Source: JAKACA01 sp052143575
GTDB taxonomy: Bacteria; Actinomycetota; Acidimicrobiia; Acidimicrobiales; Bog-793
DNA length: 64,000 bases
Assembly: GCA_052143575.1 (NCBI GenBank)
Contig: JBKQSP010000043.1
Coordinates: 62,001 to 126,000, forward strand
Direction of reading: 5' to 3'
The notes under the pieces were generated by a model. That model was given only the letters and a program-made list of their open reading frames with translations. It did no database searches and was not told where the DNA came from. Positions within the stretch are counted from its first letter, which is position 1. Each line of letters begins with the position of its first letter. Positions 28,562-36,261 of this stretch are shown here, piece after piece. The translations under genes and the position numbers were made by a program.

Positions 28562-29922
28562 GATCCCGCCGGCTCGGGCCCGATGACGCGCAACATCGAT
28601 CCGATCCGTTCGACGGAGTCGAGCTGCCGCAGAACCTGCAGCGTGGCGGTGACGTCCGCCTCGCGGGCCATGTGGGTGATGAAGAGCAGGTGGGCCTCCC
28701 CACTGAGACCCGTCTGTTCCATGGATCGGATCGAGACGTTGTGATCGCCGAAGACGGAGGCGACGGCCGCCAAGACGCCGGGCCGATCGGCGACGTCGAG
28801 CGTCAAGTAGTACTGGCTGCGCAGCTCCGAGATGGAGCGCAGGTTCGGCGGTCTGCGGCGAGCGGCGCGGCCGCGGCTGCCCTCCCGCAGGTGGTGGGCG
28901 GCGTCGATGACGTCGCCGAGCACGGCACTGGCCGTCGGTCGGCCGCCGGCACCGATGCCGTAGACCATGATCTCGCCGGCGGCGTCGCCTTCCACGAACA
29001 CGGCATTGAACGAGCCGCGTACCGAGGCGAGGGGGTGGTCCTTCGGGACCATCGCCGGATGCACGCGGACGGCGATCGCCGGCGGGCGATCGGGCACCCG
29101 GCTGGCACCGTCGCTGAAGGCGTCCGACCGCTCGGCGACGGCGAGCAGCTTCACCTCGTAGCCGAGCCGGTGAGCGAAGGCGATGTCCCGCGATTCGATG
29201 CCGACGATTCCCTCGCGATGCACATCGGAGGCCCGCACGTCGGCGTCGAAGGCGATACCGGCGAGGATGGCCGCCTTGGCGGCGGCGTCGTATCCCTCCA
29301 CGTCGGCTGTCGGGTCGGCTTCGGCGTAGCCGAGCGCCTGCGCCTCGGCGAGCGCCTCGGCGTATCCGATGCCTTCCTCGCTCATCCGCGTGAGCATGTA
29401 GTTCGTCGTGCCGTTGACGATGCCGGTGAGGCGCACGATGTGCTCTCCGGCGAGTGACTCGCGCAGGAGCCGCACGAGGGGGATGGCGCCGGCCACGGAC
29501 GCCTCGAACAGCAAGTCGACGCCGGCCGCCTCTGCGGCGGCCGTCAGCTCACCGGCGTTCGTGGCGAGGAGCTCCTTGTTGCCGGAGATGACGGGTTTCT
29601 TCGAGGCGAGTGCTTGCAAGATGAGCGAACGCGCCGGCTCGACGCCACCCATCAGCTCGACGATGACGTCGACCTCCGGGTCGCTGACGATCGATTGAGT
29701 GTCGGTCGTCACCCGCTTCTCGAAAGCGACGCGGTCGATCCCGGGGCGCTCGCGGGCGAGGTCGCGCACGGCGATGCGCGTGACCTCGAGGTCGATCCCG
29801 GTGCGGCCGGAGATGGCGCCGGCTCCGGAGTCGACGAGGGCGACGAAGGCCGCCCCGACGTTGCCGCAGCCGAGAACGCCCACGCGCAGCGCTGCGTCGG
29901 GCGTCCACTCTGACCGGCTCAC
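28558..29922 (-). CDS. hom: Homoserine dehydrogenase with C-terminal ACT domain
   Basis: Hom reduces aspartate semialdehyde to homoserine. The 454-residue protein has the Rossmann motif VGVLGCGNVGAAF at its start, the catalytic-domain segments LMGGVEPARSL and GIVNGTTNYMLTRM, and a C-terminal ACT domain (YYLTLDVADRPGVLAAVASVFGDHNVSI), the usual site of threonine feedback control. The GTG at 29922 is chosen because TACGTT ends seven bases upstream, the leaderless spacing seen elsewhere in the window; this also gives hom its own promoter behind lysA. Confidence 0.94.
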   Translation of the reverse strand: MSRSEWTPDAALRVGVLGCGNVGAAFVALVDSGAGAISGRTGIDLEVTRIAVRDLARERPGIDRVAFEKRVTTDTQSIVSDPEVDVIVELMGGVEPARSLILQALASKKPVISGNKELLATNAGELTAAAEAAGVDLLFEASVAGAIPLVRLLRESLAGEHIVRLTGIVNGTTNYMLTRMSEEGIGYAEALAEAQALGYAEADPTADVEGYDAAAKAAILAGIAFDADVRASDVHREGIVGIESRDIAFAHRLGYEVKLLAVAERSDAFSDGASRVPDRPPAIAVRVHPAMVPKDHPLASVRGSFNAVFVEGDAAGEIMVYGIGAGGRPTASAVLGDVIDAAHHLREGSRGRAARRRPPNLRSISELRSQYYLTLDVADRPGVLAAVASVFGDHNVSIRSMEQTGLSGEAHLLFITHMAREADVTATLQVLRQLDSVERIGSMLRVIGPEPAGS

Positions 29923-29929
29923 GTGCAAC

Positions 29930-29935
29930 AACGTA
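29930..29935 (-). promoter_or_regulatory. -10 hexamer TACGTT, leaderless start of hom
   Basis: TACGTT ends seven bases before GTG 29922 and there is no Shine-Dalgarno sequence. Confidence 0.5.
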
Positions 29936-29992
29936 CAAGACCGCGATTGGCCCCCCGAAAAACGGGGGCCGCCCGCCCCCGGCTCGGGTCGC

Positions 29993-31339
29993 CTAGCGAT
30001 CGAGCCGGAGGAGATCCTCGATGGTCTCGCGGCGGACGACGACACGCGCCTCCCCGCCGCCCACGAAGACGACCGGGGGCCTCCCGACGCGGTTGTAGTT
30101 CGAAGCCATCGACCAGCCGTACGCGCCCGTGACCGGTGTGGCGAGCACGTCTCCCACCTTCAAATCGGCGGGGAGGCGGGCATCGTCCACAAGGATGTCG
30201 CCCGACTCACAGTGCTTGCCGACGACTCGGGCCGCCCGGGGGCGTTCGGCGTCCGGCTCGCGAGGCAGGAACGCCTCGTAGCCGCTTCCGTACAGGACGG
30301 GCCGGGGGTTGTCGCTCATGCCTCCGTCGACCGCCACGTAGGTGCGCACACCGGGGAGCGACTTGATCGTGCCGACGCGGTAGAGGGTGATGCCCGCCGT
30401 CGCCACGATGGACCGCCCCGGCTCGGCCGTCACACGCACCTCGTCCGGCAAGCGGGCGGCCGCACAGGCGGTACGGACGACGGCTGCCCACTCCGCCATC
30501 GAGGGGGCGTGCTCCCCATTGAGGTAGGCGACCCCGAGGCCGCCGCCGACGCAGCACTCCCGCAGCCCGTGCCGGCGCAGGAACGGCCCGAGCAGGCTGA
30601 CGACGCGGGCGTAGACGTCGACCCGGAAGATCTGGCTACCGACGTGGGCGTGCGCACCGACGAGTCGCAGCCCGGGGACGCTTCGCAGCGCCTCGACGGC
30701 ACGGTCGGCGGCGCCCTCGGCGAGGCTGAAACCGAACTTGGAGTCCTCCTGGCCCGTCATCACGTACTCATGGGTGTGCGCCTCCACGCCAGGTGTCACG
30801 CGCAGGAGGGCGTCCACACCGCCCGCGAGCAGTCCGGCACGGGAGAGCCCCGCCAGGCGCTCGATCTCGTCGAACGAGTCGACGACGATGCGCCCGACAC
30901 CTGCTTGCAAGGCCGCCTCCAGCTCAGGCAGGGACTTGTTGTTGCCGTGGAAGACGAGGCTGCGACCCTGCACGCCGGCGGCGAGGGCGACGGCGAGCTC
31001 TCCACCGGTCGAGACGTCGAGCAACATCCCCTCCTCGACGGCGAGGGCGGCCATCGCCTTGCACAGGAAGGCCTTCGTCCCATAGGCGACGGCACCGCCC
31101 CCGAAGCAGGCGACGGCTTCCTTGCAGCGGGCACGCAGGTGCTCCTCGTCGTAGACGAACAGCGGGGTGCCGACCTCGTCGGCGAGCGCCACGAGATCCA
31201 CCCCACCGACGGCGAGTGCGCCGGAGGGAGCCCGCGAGGCCGAGATGGGCAGGAGGTGGCGAGCCACGGGGGCCGCCGCAGACTCCGGATCGGTGACGGG
31301 AGCGGGCTCGTGCGAGCCCACATCGTTCACGTCGGTCAC
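29993..31339 (-). CDS. lysA: Diaminopimelate decarboxylase
   Basis: LysA decarboxylates meso-diaminopimelate to lysine. The 448-residue alanine-racemase-fold PLP enzyme has the cofactor lysine in AVAYGTKAFLCKAM, the phosphate-binding GGGLGVAYLNGE and the C-terminal YGSGYEAFLPRE. The GTG at 31339 overlaps the argS stop (GTGA); codons further upstream lie inside argS. A segment of about 45 residues precedes the barrel and is poorly conserved. Confidence 0.94.
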   Translation of the reverse strand: MTDVNDVGSHEPAPVTDPESAAAPVARHLLPISASRAPSGALAVGGVDLVALADEVGTPLFVYDEEHLRARCKEAVACFGGGAVAYGTKAFLCKAMAALAVEEGMLLDVSTGGELAVALAAGVQGRSLVFHGNNKSLPELEAALQAGVGRIVVDSFDEIERLAGLSRAGLLAGGVDALLRVTPGVEAHTHEYVMTGQEDSKFGFSLAEGAADRAVEALRSVPGLRLVGAHAHVGSQIFRVDVYARVVSLLGPFLRRHGLRECCVGGGLGVAYLNGEHAPSMAEWAAVVRTACAAARLPDEVRVTAEPGRSIVATAGITLYRVGTIKSLPGVRTYVAVDGGMSDNPRPVLYGSGYEAFLPREPDAERPRAARVVGKHCESGDILVDDARLPADLKVGDVLATPVTGAYGWSMASNYNRVGRPPVVFVGGGEARVVVRRETIEDLLRLDR

Positions 31340-32946
31340 ATCTCGTCCGGGGCGCCCACGCCAAGGAGGTCGAGGCCGATGGCCAGCCCGACACGGGCCG
31401 CCTCGACGAGCCAGAGGCGAGCCTGCGTCAGCTCGGGGGCGACGCCTTCTCCCATCACGTAGCAGTCGTGGTAGAAGCTGTGAAAGTCCGCTGCCAAGCG
31501 GCGAACCCAATTCGTCACCTTGTAGGGCGCCCGCTCCACGGCTGCTTCCTCCACGACGCGTGGTAGCTCGACGAGCGTCCGCAACACCTCGAGCTCGCGT
31601 GGGTGCTCGAGCAGGCCGAGGTCCACCTCGTCGATGGGCCGGCGCGCCACCCCGCGTTCTGCCGCCACGCGGCTGATGGAGGCGATGCGGGCATGGGCGT
31701 ACTGCACGTAGAAGACGGGGTTCTCGGCAGAGCGCTCTTTCACGATGTCGAGGTCGAGCGTCGTCGCCTGGTCGATGGACGACAGCAAGGAGAGGAGCCG
31801 GGTCGAATCGGCGCCGATCTCGTCGATGAGGTCGTCAAGGCGGACATAGGTGCCCGAGCGTTTCGACATGCGGCCGCTCACGAGCGAGATCATCTGGCCG
31901 ATGCGTACCTCGAGGCGGCCCGGGTCGACGCCGAGCGCCTGCACGCCGGCATGCAGGCTCGCCACCTGCCCGTGGGTGTCGGCGCCGAAGATGTCGATGA
32001 CCCGGTCGAAACCCCGCTCGATGAACTTGTTGCGGTGGTAAGCGAGGTCGCCGCCGAGATAGGTCACGTCGCCGTTGGACTTGATGAGGACGCGGTCACG
32101 GCTGTCACCGAAAGTCGTGGCCCGGAACCAGGTCGCCCCACCCTCCTCGTAGACATGACCGCGGGCGCGTAGCTCCTCGATGACCTCGGCGACCTTGCCC
32201 CCCTCTTCGATGGAGGCCTGCGAGTACCACTCGTCGAAATGGATGTTGAGCCGGTCCATCGTCGTGCGGATGTTCGCCAGTATCTGCTCGGCGGCGAAGC
32301 GCCCCGCTTCGACGACGTCGTCGGGACCCTCGTAGGCGCCGGCGAGCTCGGCGACGTACTCGCCCTGGTAGCCCTCTTTCGGAGGGGCCTCTCCGCGGCG
32401 CCGAGCCAGCAAGCTCTCGCCCAGCAGGCGGATCTGCCCGCCTGTGTCGTTGACGTAGTACTCGCGTGTCACCTTCGACCCGGTCCGCGTGAGGATGCGG
32501 GCAAGAGCGTCGCCGTATGCCCCGAACCAACCGTTGCCGACGTGCACCGGCCCGGTCGGGTTGGCCGAGACGAACTCGATCTGGGTGCGTTCGCCGTGGG
32601 CGAGGTCAGGGGCGGCGTAGCCGGACTCCGTCGCCGTCACGATCTCGACGAGCACGTCGTGCAGCCATGACGGGCGGAGCCGGAAGTTGACGAAGCCGGG
32701 GCCGGCGACCTCGACGGCGTCAACATGTCGCGGCGGCGAGGCGGTGAGGGCGGCGGCGAGCTGCTCGGCGATGTCTCGCGGTTTGCGGCCTGACCGCTTG
32801 GCGAGGGCAAGGGCGACGTTCGTCGAGAAGTCACCGTGCTCGGGACGGGCGGGTCGCTCGAGGTGCACGTCGGCCGGCGTGGCCTCGATATCCAGGGCCT
32901 TCAGCTCGGCGGCGATCGACTCGGCGAGGACGTCAGCGATGCTCAT
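31336..32946 (-). CDS. argS: Arginyl-tRNA synthetase
   Basis: ArgS charges tRNA-Arg. The 536-residue class I synthetase begins with the Arg-specific N-terminal tRNA-binding domain, has a HIGH-equivalent motif in SANPTGPVHVGNGWFGAYGD and a KMSKS-equivalent in GRMSKRSGTYV, and ends with the DALR anticodon-binding domain (VTNWVRRLAADFHSFYHDC). ATG 32946 is the only start near the family N-terminus. It is divergent from a tRNA-Arg gene 87 bp away and is the first gene of the argS-lysA run. Confidence 0.95.
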   Translation of the reverse strand: MSIADVLAESIAAELKALDIEATPADVHLERPARPEHGDFSTNVALALAKRSGRKPRDIAEQLAAALTASPPRHVDAVEVAGPGFVNFRLRPSWLHDVLVEIVTATESGYAAPDLAHGERTQIEFVSANPTGPVHVGNGWFGAYGDALARILTRTGSKVTREYYVNDTGGQIRLLGESLLARRRGEAPPKEGYQGEYVAELAGAYEGPDDVVEAGRFAAEQILANIRTTMDRLNIHFDEWYSQASIEEGGKVAEVIEELRARGHVYEEGGATWFRATTFGDSRDRVLIKSNGDVTYLGGDLAYHRNKFIERGFDRVIDIFGADTHGQVASLHAGVQALGVDPGRLEVRIGQMISLVSGRMSKRSGTYVRLDDLIDEIGADSTRLLSLLSSIDQATTLDLDIVKERSAENPVFYVQYAHARIASISRVAAERGVARRPIDEVDLGLLEHPRELEVLRTLVELPRVVEEAAVERAPYKVTNWVRRLAADFHSFYHDCYVMGEGVAPELTQARLWLVEAARVGLAIGLDLLGVGAPDEM

Positions 32947-33033
32947 TCCAGCAGTGAGGATGGCCGAAGTGCGGGTAGCATGCAAACAGCGGAGCTGAAG
33001 CGTGCCTGGTAGGCCTGCGTGCTGTGTCCTCCC

Positions 33034-33108
33034 GCCCTCGTAGCTCAGCGGATAGAGCACCGGCCTCCGGAGCCGGGTGCGCAGGTTCGAGTCCTGCCGA
33101 GGGCGCCA
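33034..33108 (+). tRNA. tRNA-Arg, anticodon CCG
   Basis: A full cloverleaf can be drawn: the acceptor stem GCCCTCG pairs with CGAGGGC, the D arm has GCTC/GAGC, the anticodon stem CCGGC/GCCGG encloses loop CTCCGGA with anticodon CCG (33067-33069), and the T arm GCAGG/CCTGC encloses TTCGAGT. The discriminator is G and CCA is encoded (33106-33108). It reads CGG codons, which are frequent in this high-GC sequence. Confidence 0.95.
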
Positions 33109-33666
33109 TTGTGATGTCGTGAGACATCGGACTTCGACCAGCTCTTCCACGGCGCAAGCTACCGGAGCCCCTTTTCGTCATCGATGGCGGCGAAGCGATG
33201 ACCGTGGGTTGCACGGCGGTTTCGATTGTCCTCTTTGCCGCGATCACACCGACCGCCAGGACCTTTTCCACATTTTCCCCAGGCTGTCCACTTCGCTGGC
33301 ACATGCCTGACAAGACTTTCCCTTGGGCAATTTTCGGCCGAATTCAGCCTCGTCGGTAGGGTGGCGAGCAGCGGGCTCATCCCAGAACCCACCTGACAGG
33401 GTCGCGGCGGGGCGGCGGCGTGGAGACGATAAGTTCCCGGCGCCGGAGTGCTCGGAAGCTCCTGTTGCCATTCCGTCGGCCCCCCAATCGACCGCTTCCA
33501 CAGAATTACAGCCGGCCTCGAATAGCCTGACCCTAGCCGGGTTCTCATCAGGGGGTCTGCTTGAACTCGCTGCCTCGAACGGAGAAGGCCGTTCCCGCTG
33601 CTCAAACCCTGTGCCGGACGCCACGCGTGTCTCAAGTGATCGCCTCCAGGAGCCGATGAATTACTC
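33109..33666. other. 558-bp intergenic region without a convincing gene
   Basis: Base composition is visibly less GC-rich than in the flanking genes. It contains several TTCCAC/TGTCCAC motifs, among them TTTTCCACA at 33264-33272 and CTGTCCACT at 33284-33292, which resemble actinobacterial DnaA boxes (TTGTCCACA). A frame open from 33323 to 33670 lacks coding character and family resemblance. No strong promoter hexamers were identified for the downstream gene. Confidence 0.4.
33113..33128 (+). terminator. Small hairpin just after tRNA-Arg
   Basis: GATGTC and GACATC enclose the loop GTGA five bases after the CCA end. There is no T-run, so it may serve as a processing or weak termination structure. 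Confidence 0.3.
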
Positions 33667-35529
33667 GTGACAACGCTGCGAGCAACCCCAACGACAGCAT
33701 CGGGCGCTAGCGACCGAGCTGGACGAACACGCAGGCTGGGGCGTATCACGGCCTCAGCCGCCCTCATGGCGACGGCAGGTGCGGGTGTGGCGCTCGGGAC
33801 AACGGCGGGGGCGGGAGCAGCCCTCGGGGCCGCCCGAGCCGCCAGCGCAAAGCCCCACGCGGCCGCTGACCTCGAGGTTAACTCGATCTGGCATGTGTCG
33901 TACCCCGTCGGCCAGCGCCCATTCGCGCTCTCATCGCCGGTTCTCGTCGATCTTCCCGCTGGGCCTGCCATGGCGGTGGCGGCTCGATCCGGGCACGTCT
34001 ATGCCATCTACCTGCAGCCTGGACCGAACGGAAAGGCTCGTAGCGCCTGGACCGTGGCGACTCGCGGCGGCCCGACTGGCTTGATCGGCGACGACTCGTC
34101 GCCCTCGAGCTGGAACGGCGTGACGTACTTCGGCGTCGGCTGGCGTGGCCTACGCGGCCTCGGTGGTTACGAGGCCGTCAATGCGAACGGTTCGGTGAGG
34201 TGGGCCAAGAAGGCTCTCAACCCGAGTAGCGATGCCGGCGACGTGGGTGTGAGCGGCGGCCTCAGCCTCGGCGTCCTCCAGTCGCAGGTCGCCCTCGTGA
34301 GCCCCTCCCAGGGCCAGAACACCTACTTGCTCAAACCCGCCAACGGATCCGCCTTGAAGGGCTTCCCCTGGTTCCAGGCAGACACGGTCTTTGCCACGCC
34401 GGCGATCGCTGACGTCGAGGGCAACGGTCAGGACCAGATCATCGAGGCCGGCAACACAACAGCCGGATACGTGTACCACACGCAGTACATCAACGGTGGC
34501 CAGGTCCGCATCCTGAGCGAGACGGGTAACGGCGGCAACAAGAAGCAGCCCAACGGCGGCCTCTACTGCGCGTACACCGTCAATCAGGGCGTCGACTCCT
34601 CGCCGGCTGTGGGCGACATCTTCAAAGGCGGCGAGCCCGGCATCGTCTTCGGCACGAGCACCGAGCGGGCGGGACCCGGTCGAGCGACCGACGACGTCAT
34701 TGCCATCAACAGCGCCTGCCGCCAGATGTGGTCAAGGCCGCTCAACGGTGCCACGACGAGCAGCCCAGCTCTTGCGGACGTGATGGGCAACGGCAGGCTG
34801 CAGGTCGTCGAGGGAACCGCCAATGGTTGGGTGTACGCCCTCAACTCAGAGACCGGCCACGTGCTCTGGGAGACCCAAGTACCCGGATCCGTTCTCGGGG
34901 GCGTCGTCACCGTCGACCTCGGCAATGTTTACCAGGACGTGATCGTGCCGACGACCATCGGTGCCTACATCCTCGACGGCAAGACCGGCGCTCTGGTTCA
35001 CACCGTGAACGTCGCGACAGGCAAAGTCGCGGCGGCTCTGGAAGTCGGCATCGGCCTCCAGAACTCGCCGCTCGTCACCGAGGACCCGAACGGCACGATC
35101 GGCATCACAGTGGCCGGTTACACGGGTGGTCGCGGCGAATCGCACGGCATCATCGAGCACTACGAGATCGTCGGATCCGATGGCTCGGTCGTGACGGAAG
35201 CAGGGGCGTGGCCGGAGTTCCACCACGACCCGCAGCTGACGGGCAACGCCAATGCACCCATGGCGGACACCCTCGGCATCAGCGGCACGTCGGTGCCGAA
35301 GGGCACCGTGAAGGAGCACTACAGCGTCACGCTGCGCGCCTCCGGCGGCGTCGGTCCCTACACCTGGAGCCGCATCGGCGGCTCGAGGCCCCCAGGTCTC
35401 ACGTTCACCTCGACCGGAGTTCTCAGCGGGACACCCGCCGAGCCAGGCACCTATCGCCTCCCGGTTCAAGTCTCGGACAAGACCGGCACGCGAGTTCGGA
35501 CGGTTCTCACGGTCCGGGTTACTGCCTGA
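33667..35529 (+). CDS. Exported beta-propeller protein (FG-GAP/PQQ-like repeats) with C-terminal Ig-like domain
   Basis: The 620-residue product has an N-terminal region with paired arginines (RTRRLGRITAS) and a hydrophobic Ala/Gly stretch ending in AxA sites, consistent with secretion. The body consists of beta-propeller blades with recurring motifs such as SSPVLVDL, ATPAIADVEGNGQDQII, SSPAVGDI, SSPALADVMGNGRLQVV and GWVYALNSETGHVLWE, mixing FG-GAP-like (DxxGxG) and PQQ-like (ALNSETG..LW) signatures. The last 90 residues are a cadherin/He_PIG-like Ig domain (GVGPYTWSRIGG..PPGLTFTSTGVLSGTPAEPGTY). It is probably an extracellular binding or adhesion protein. The GTG start overlaps the stop of a four-codon ORF (GTGA). 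Confidence 0.75.
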   Translation: MTTLRATPTTASGASDRAGRTRRLGRITASAALMATAGAGVALGTTAGAGAALGAARAASAKPHAAADLEVNSIWHVSYPVGQRPFALSSPVLVDLPAGPAMAVAARSGHVYAIYLQPGPNGKARSAWTVATRGGPTGLIGDDSSPSSWNGVTYFGVGWRGLRGLGGYEAVNANGSVRWAKKALNPSSDAGDVGVSGGLSLGVLQSQVALVSPSQGQNTYLLKPANGSALKGFPWFQADTVFATPAIADVEGNGQDQIIEAGNTTAGYVYHTQYINGGQVRILSETGNGGNKKQPNGGLYCAYTVNQGVDSSPAVGDIFKGGEPGIVFGTSTERAGPGRATDDVIAINSACRQMWSRPLNGATTSSPALADVMGNGRLQVVEGTANGWVYALNSETGHVLWETQVPGSVLGGVVTVDLGNVYQDVIVPTTIGAYILDGKTGALVHTVNVATGKVAAALEVGIGLQNSPLVTEDPNGTIGITVAGYTGGRGESHGIIEHYEIVGSDGSVVTEAGAWPEFHHDPQLTGNANAPMADTLGISGTSVPKGTVKEHYSVTLRASGGVGPYTWSRIGGSRPPGLTFTSTGVLSGTPAEPGTYRLPVQVSDKTGTRVRTVLTVRVTA

Positions 35530-35566
35530 TCCTGCGCCCGGTGGGCCGTCGGCCGTCGTGGCCGAA

Positions 35567-35572
35567 TAGCGT
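35567..35572 (+). promoter_or_regulatory. -10 hexamer TAGCGT, leaderless start
   Basis: TAGCGT ends seven bases before GTG 35580, with no ribosome-binding site. Confidence 0.5.
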
Positions 35573-35579
35573 CCTCTGA

Positions 35580-36164
35580 GTGACCCACACCCCAGACGGG
35601 TTCGACGGCGAGAAGTACCAGGCACGGTTGGAGGAGCTCGTCAAGGCCGGGGTGGACGTGCACGGCGAAGCCAGATTCGTCATGGCATTCGCCCCCGAGA
35701 GTGTCCTCGACGCCGGCTGCGGCACCGGACGCGTTGCCATCGAGCTCGCCCGTCTCGGCGTCTACGTGCTGGGCGTCGACCGGGATGCCTCCATGCTGGC
35801 CGTGGCACGTCGGCTCGCTGACAAGACAACCGAGGAGCTTCCGGCGGCACGTCTCGGCTTCCTGCACTCCGACCTGGTCGAGCTCGACACCGGTGGCACC
35901 TTCGACGTCGTGCTCATGGCGGGCAACGTCCCGCTTTTCACACCGAAGGGCTCCGAGGCGGCACTCGTCGCCTCCGCCGCGCGCCACGTGCGTCGAGGTG
36001 GTGTCCTCATCGCCGGTTTCCAGCTGGACGGCGGATACGCGCTCGAGGTCTACGACCTGCACTGCGCGGCCGCCGGGTTGGAGTTGGCAGAGCGCTTTGC
36101 CACCTGGGACCGTCAAACCTTTGCCGGGGGGAATTACGCTGTGTCGGTGCATCGGCGCCCCTGA
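35580..36164 (+). CDS. Class I SAM-dependent methyltransferase
   Basis: This 194-residue small methyltransferase has motif I VLDAGCGTGRVAIELARLG followed by the acidic residue in VLGVDRDASML. The central DVVLMAGNVPLF resembles motif IV. The start GTG follows TAGCGT by seven bases. The substrate is unknown; the shape resembles the UbiE/Methyltransf_25 branch. It is a single gene with no obvious operon partner. Confidence 0.82.
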   Translation: MTHTPDGFDGEKYQARLEELVKAGVDVHGEARFVMAFAPESVLDAGCGTGRVAIELARLGVYVLGVDRDASMLAVARRLADKTTEELPAARLGFLHSDLVELDTGGTFDVVLMAGNVPLFTPKGSEAALVASAARHVRRGGVLIAGFQLDGGYALEVYDLHCAAAGLELAERFATWDRQTFAGGNYAVSVHRRP

Positions 36165-36261
36165 CGAACCGGCGGAGAGGTTGCGCCAATGGCAACGTCA
36201 CTGACGGTTCGGGCATGAGCGTGGTCGTCGGGACGGTTCGGAACGAGCGAGACTGCCGTCG

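Noticed and set aside
33323..33670. Open frame of 115 codons ending in a GTGA overlap with the beta-propeller gene
   Set aside because: Third-position GC is far lower than in real genes here, there is no recognisable domain, and the start (TTG) has no ribosome site. The overlap is explained by the four-codon mini-ORF in the same frame.
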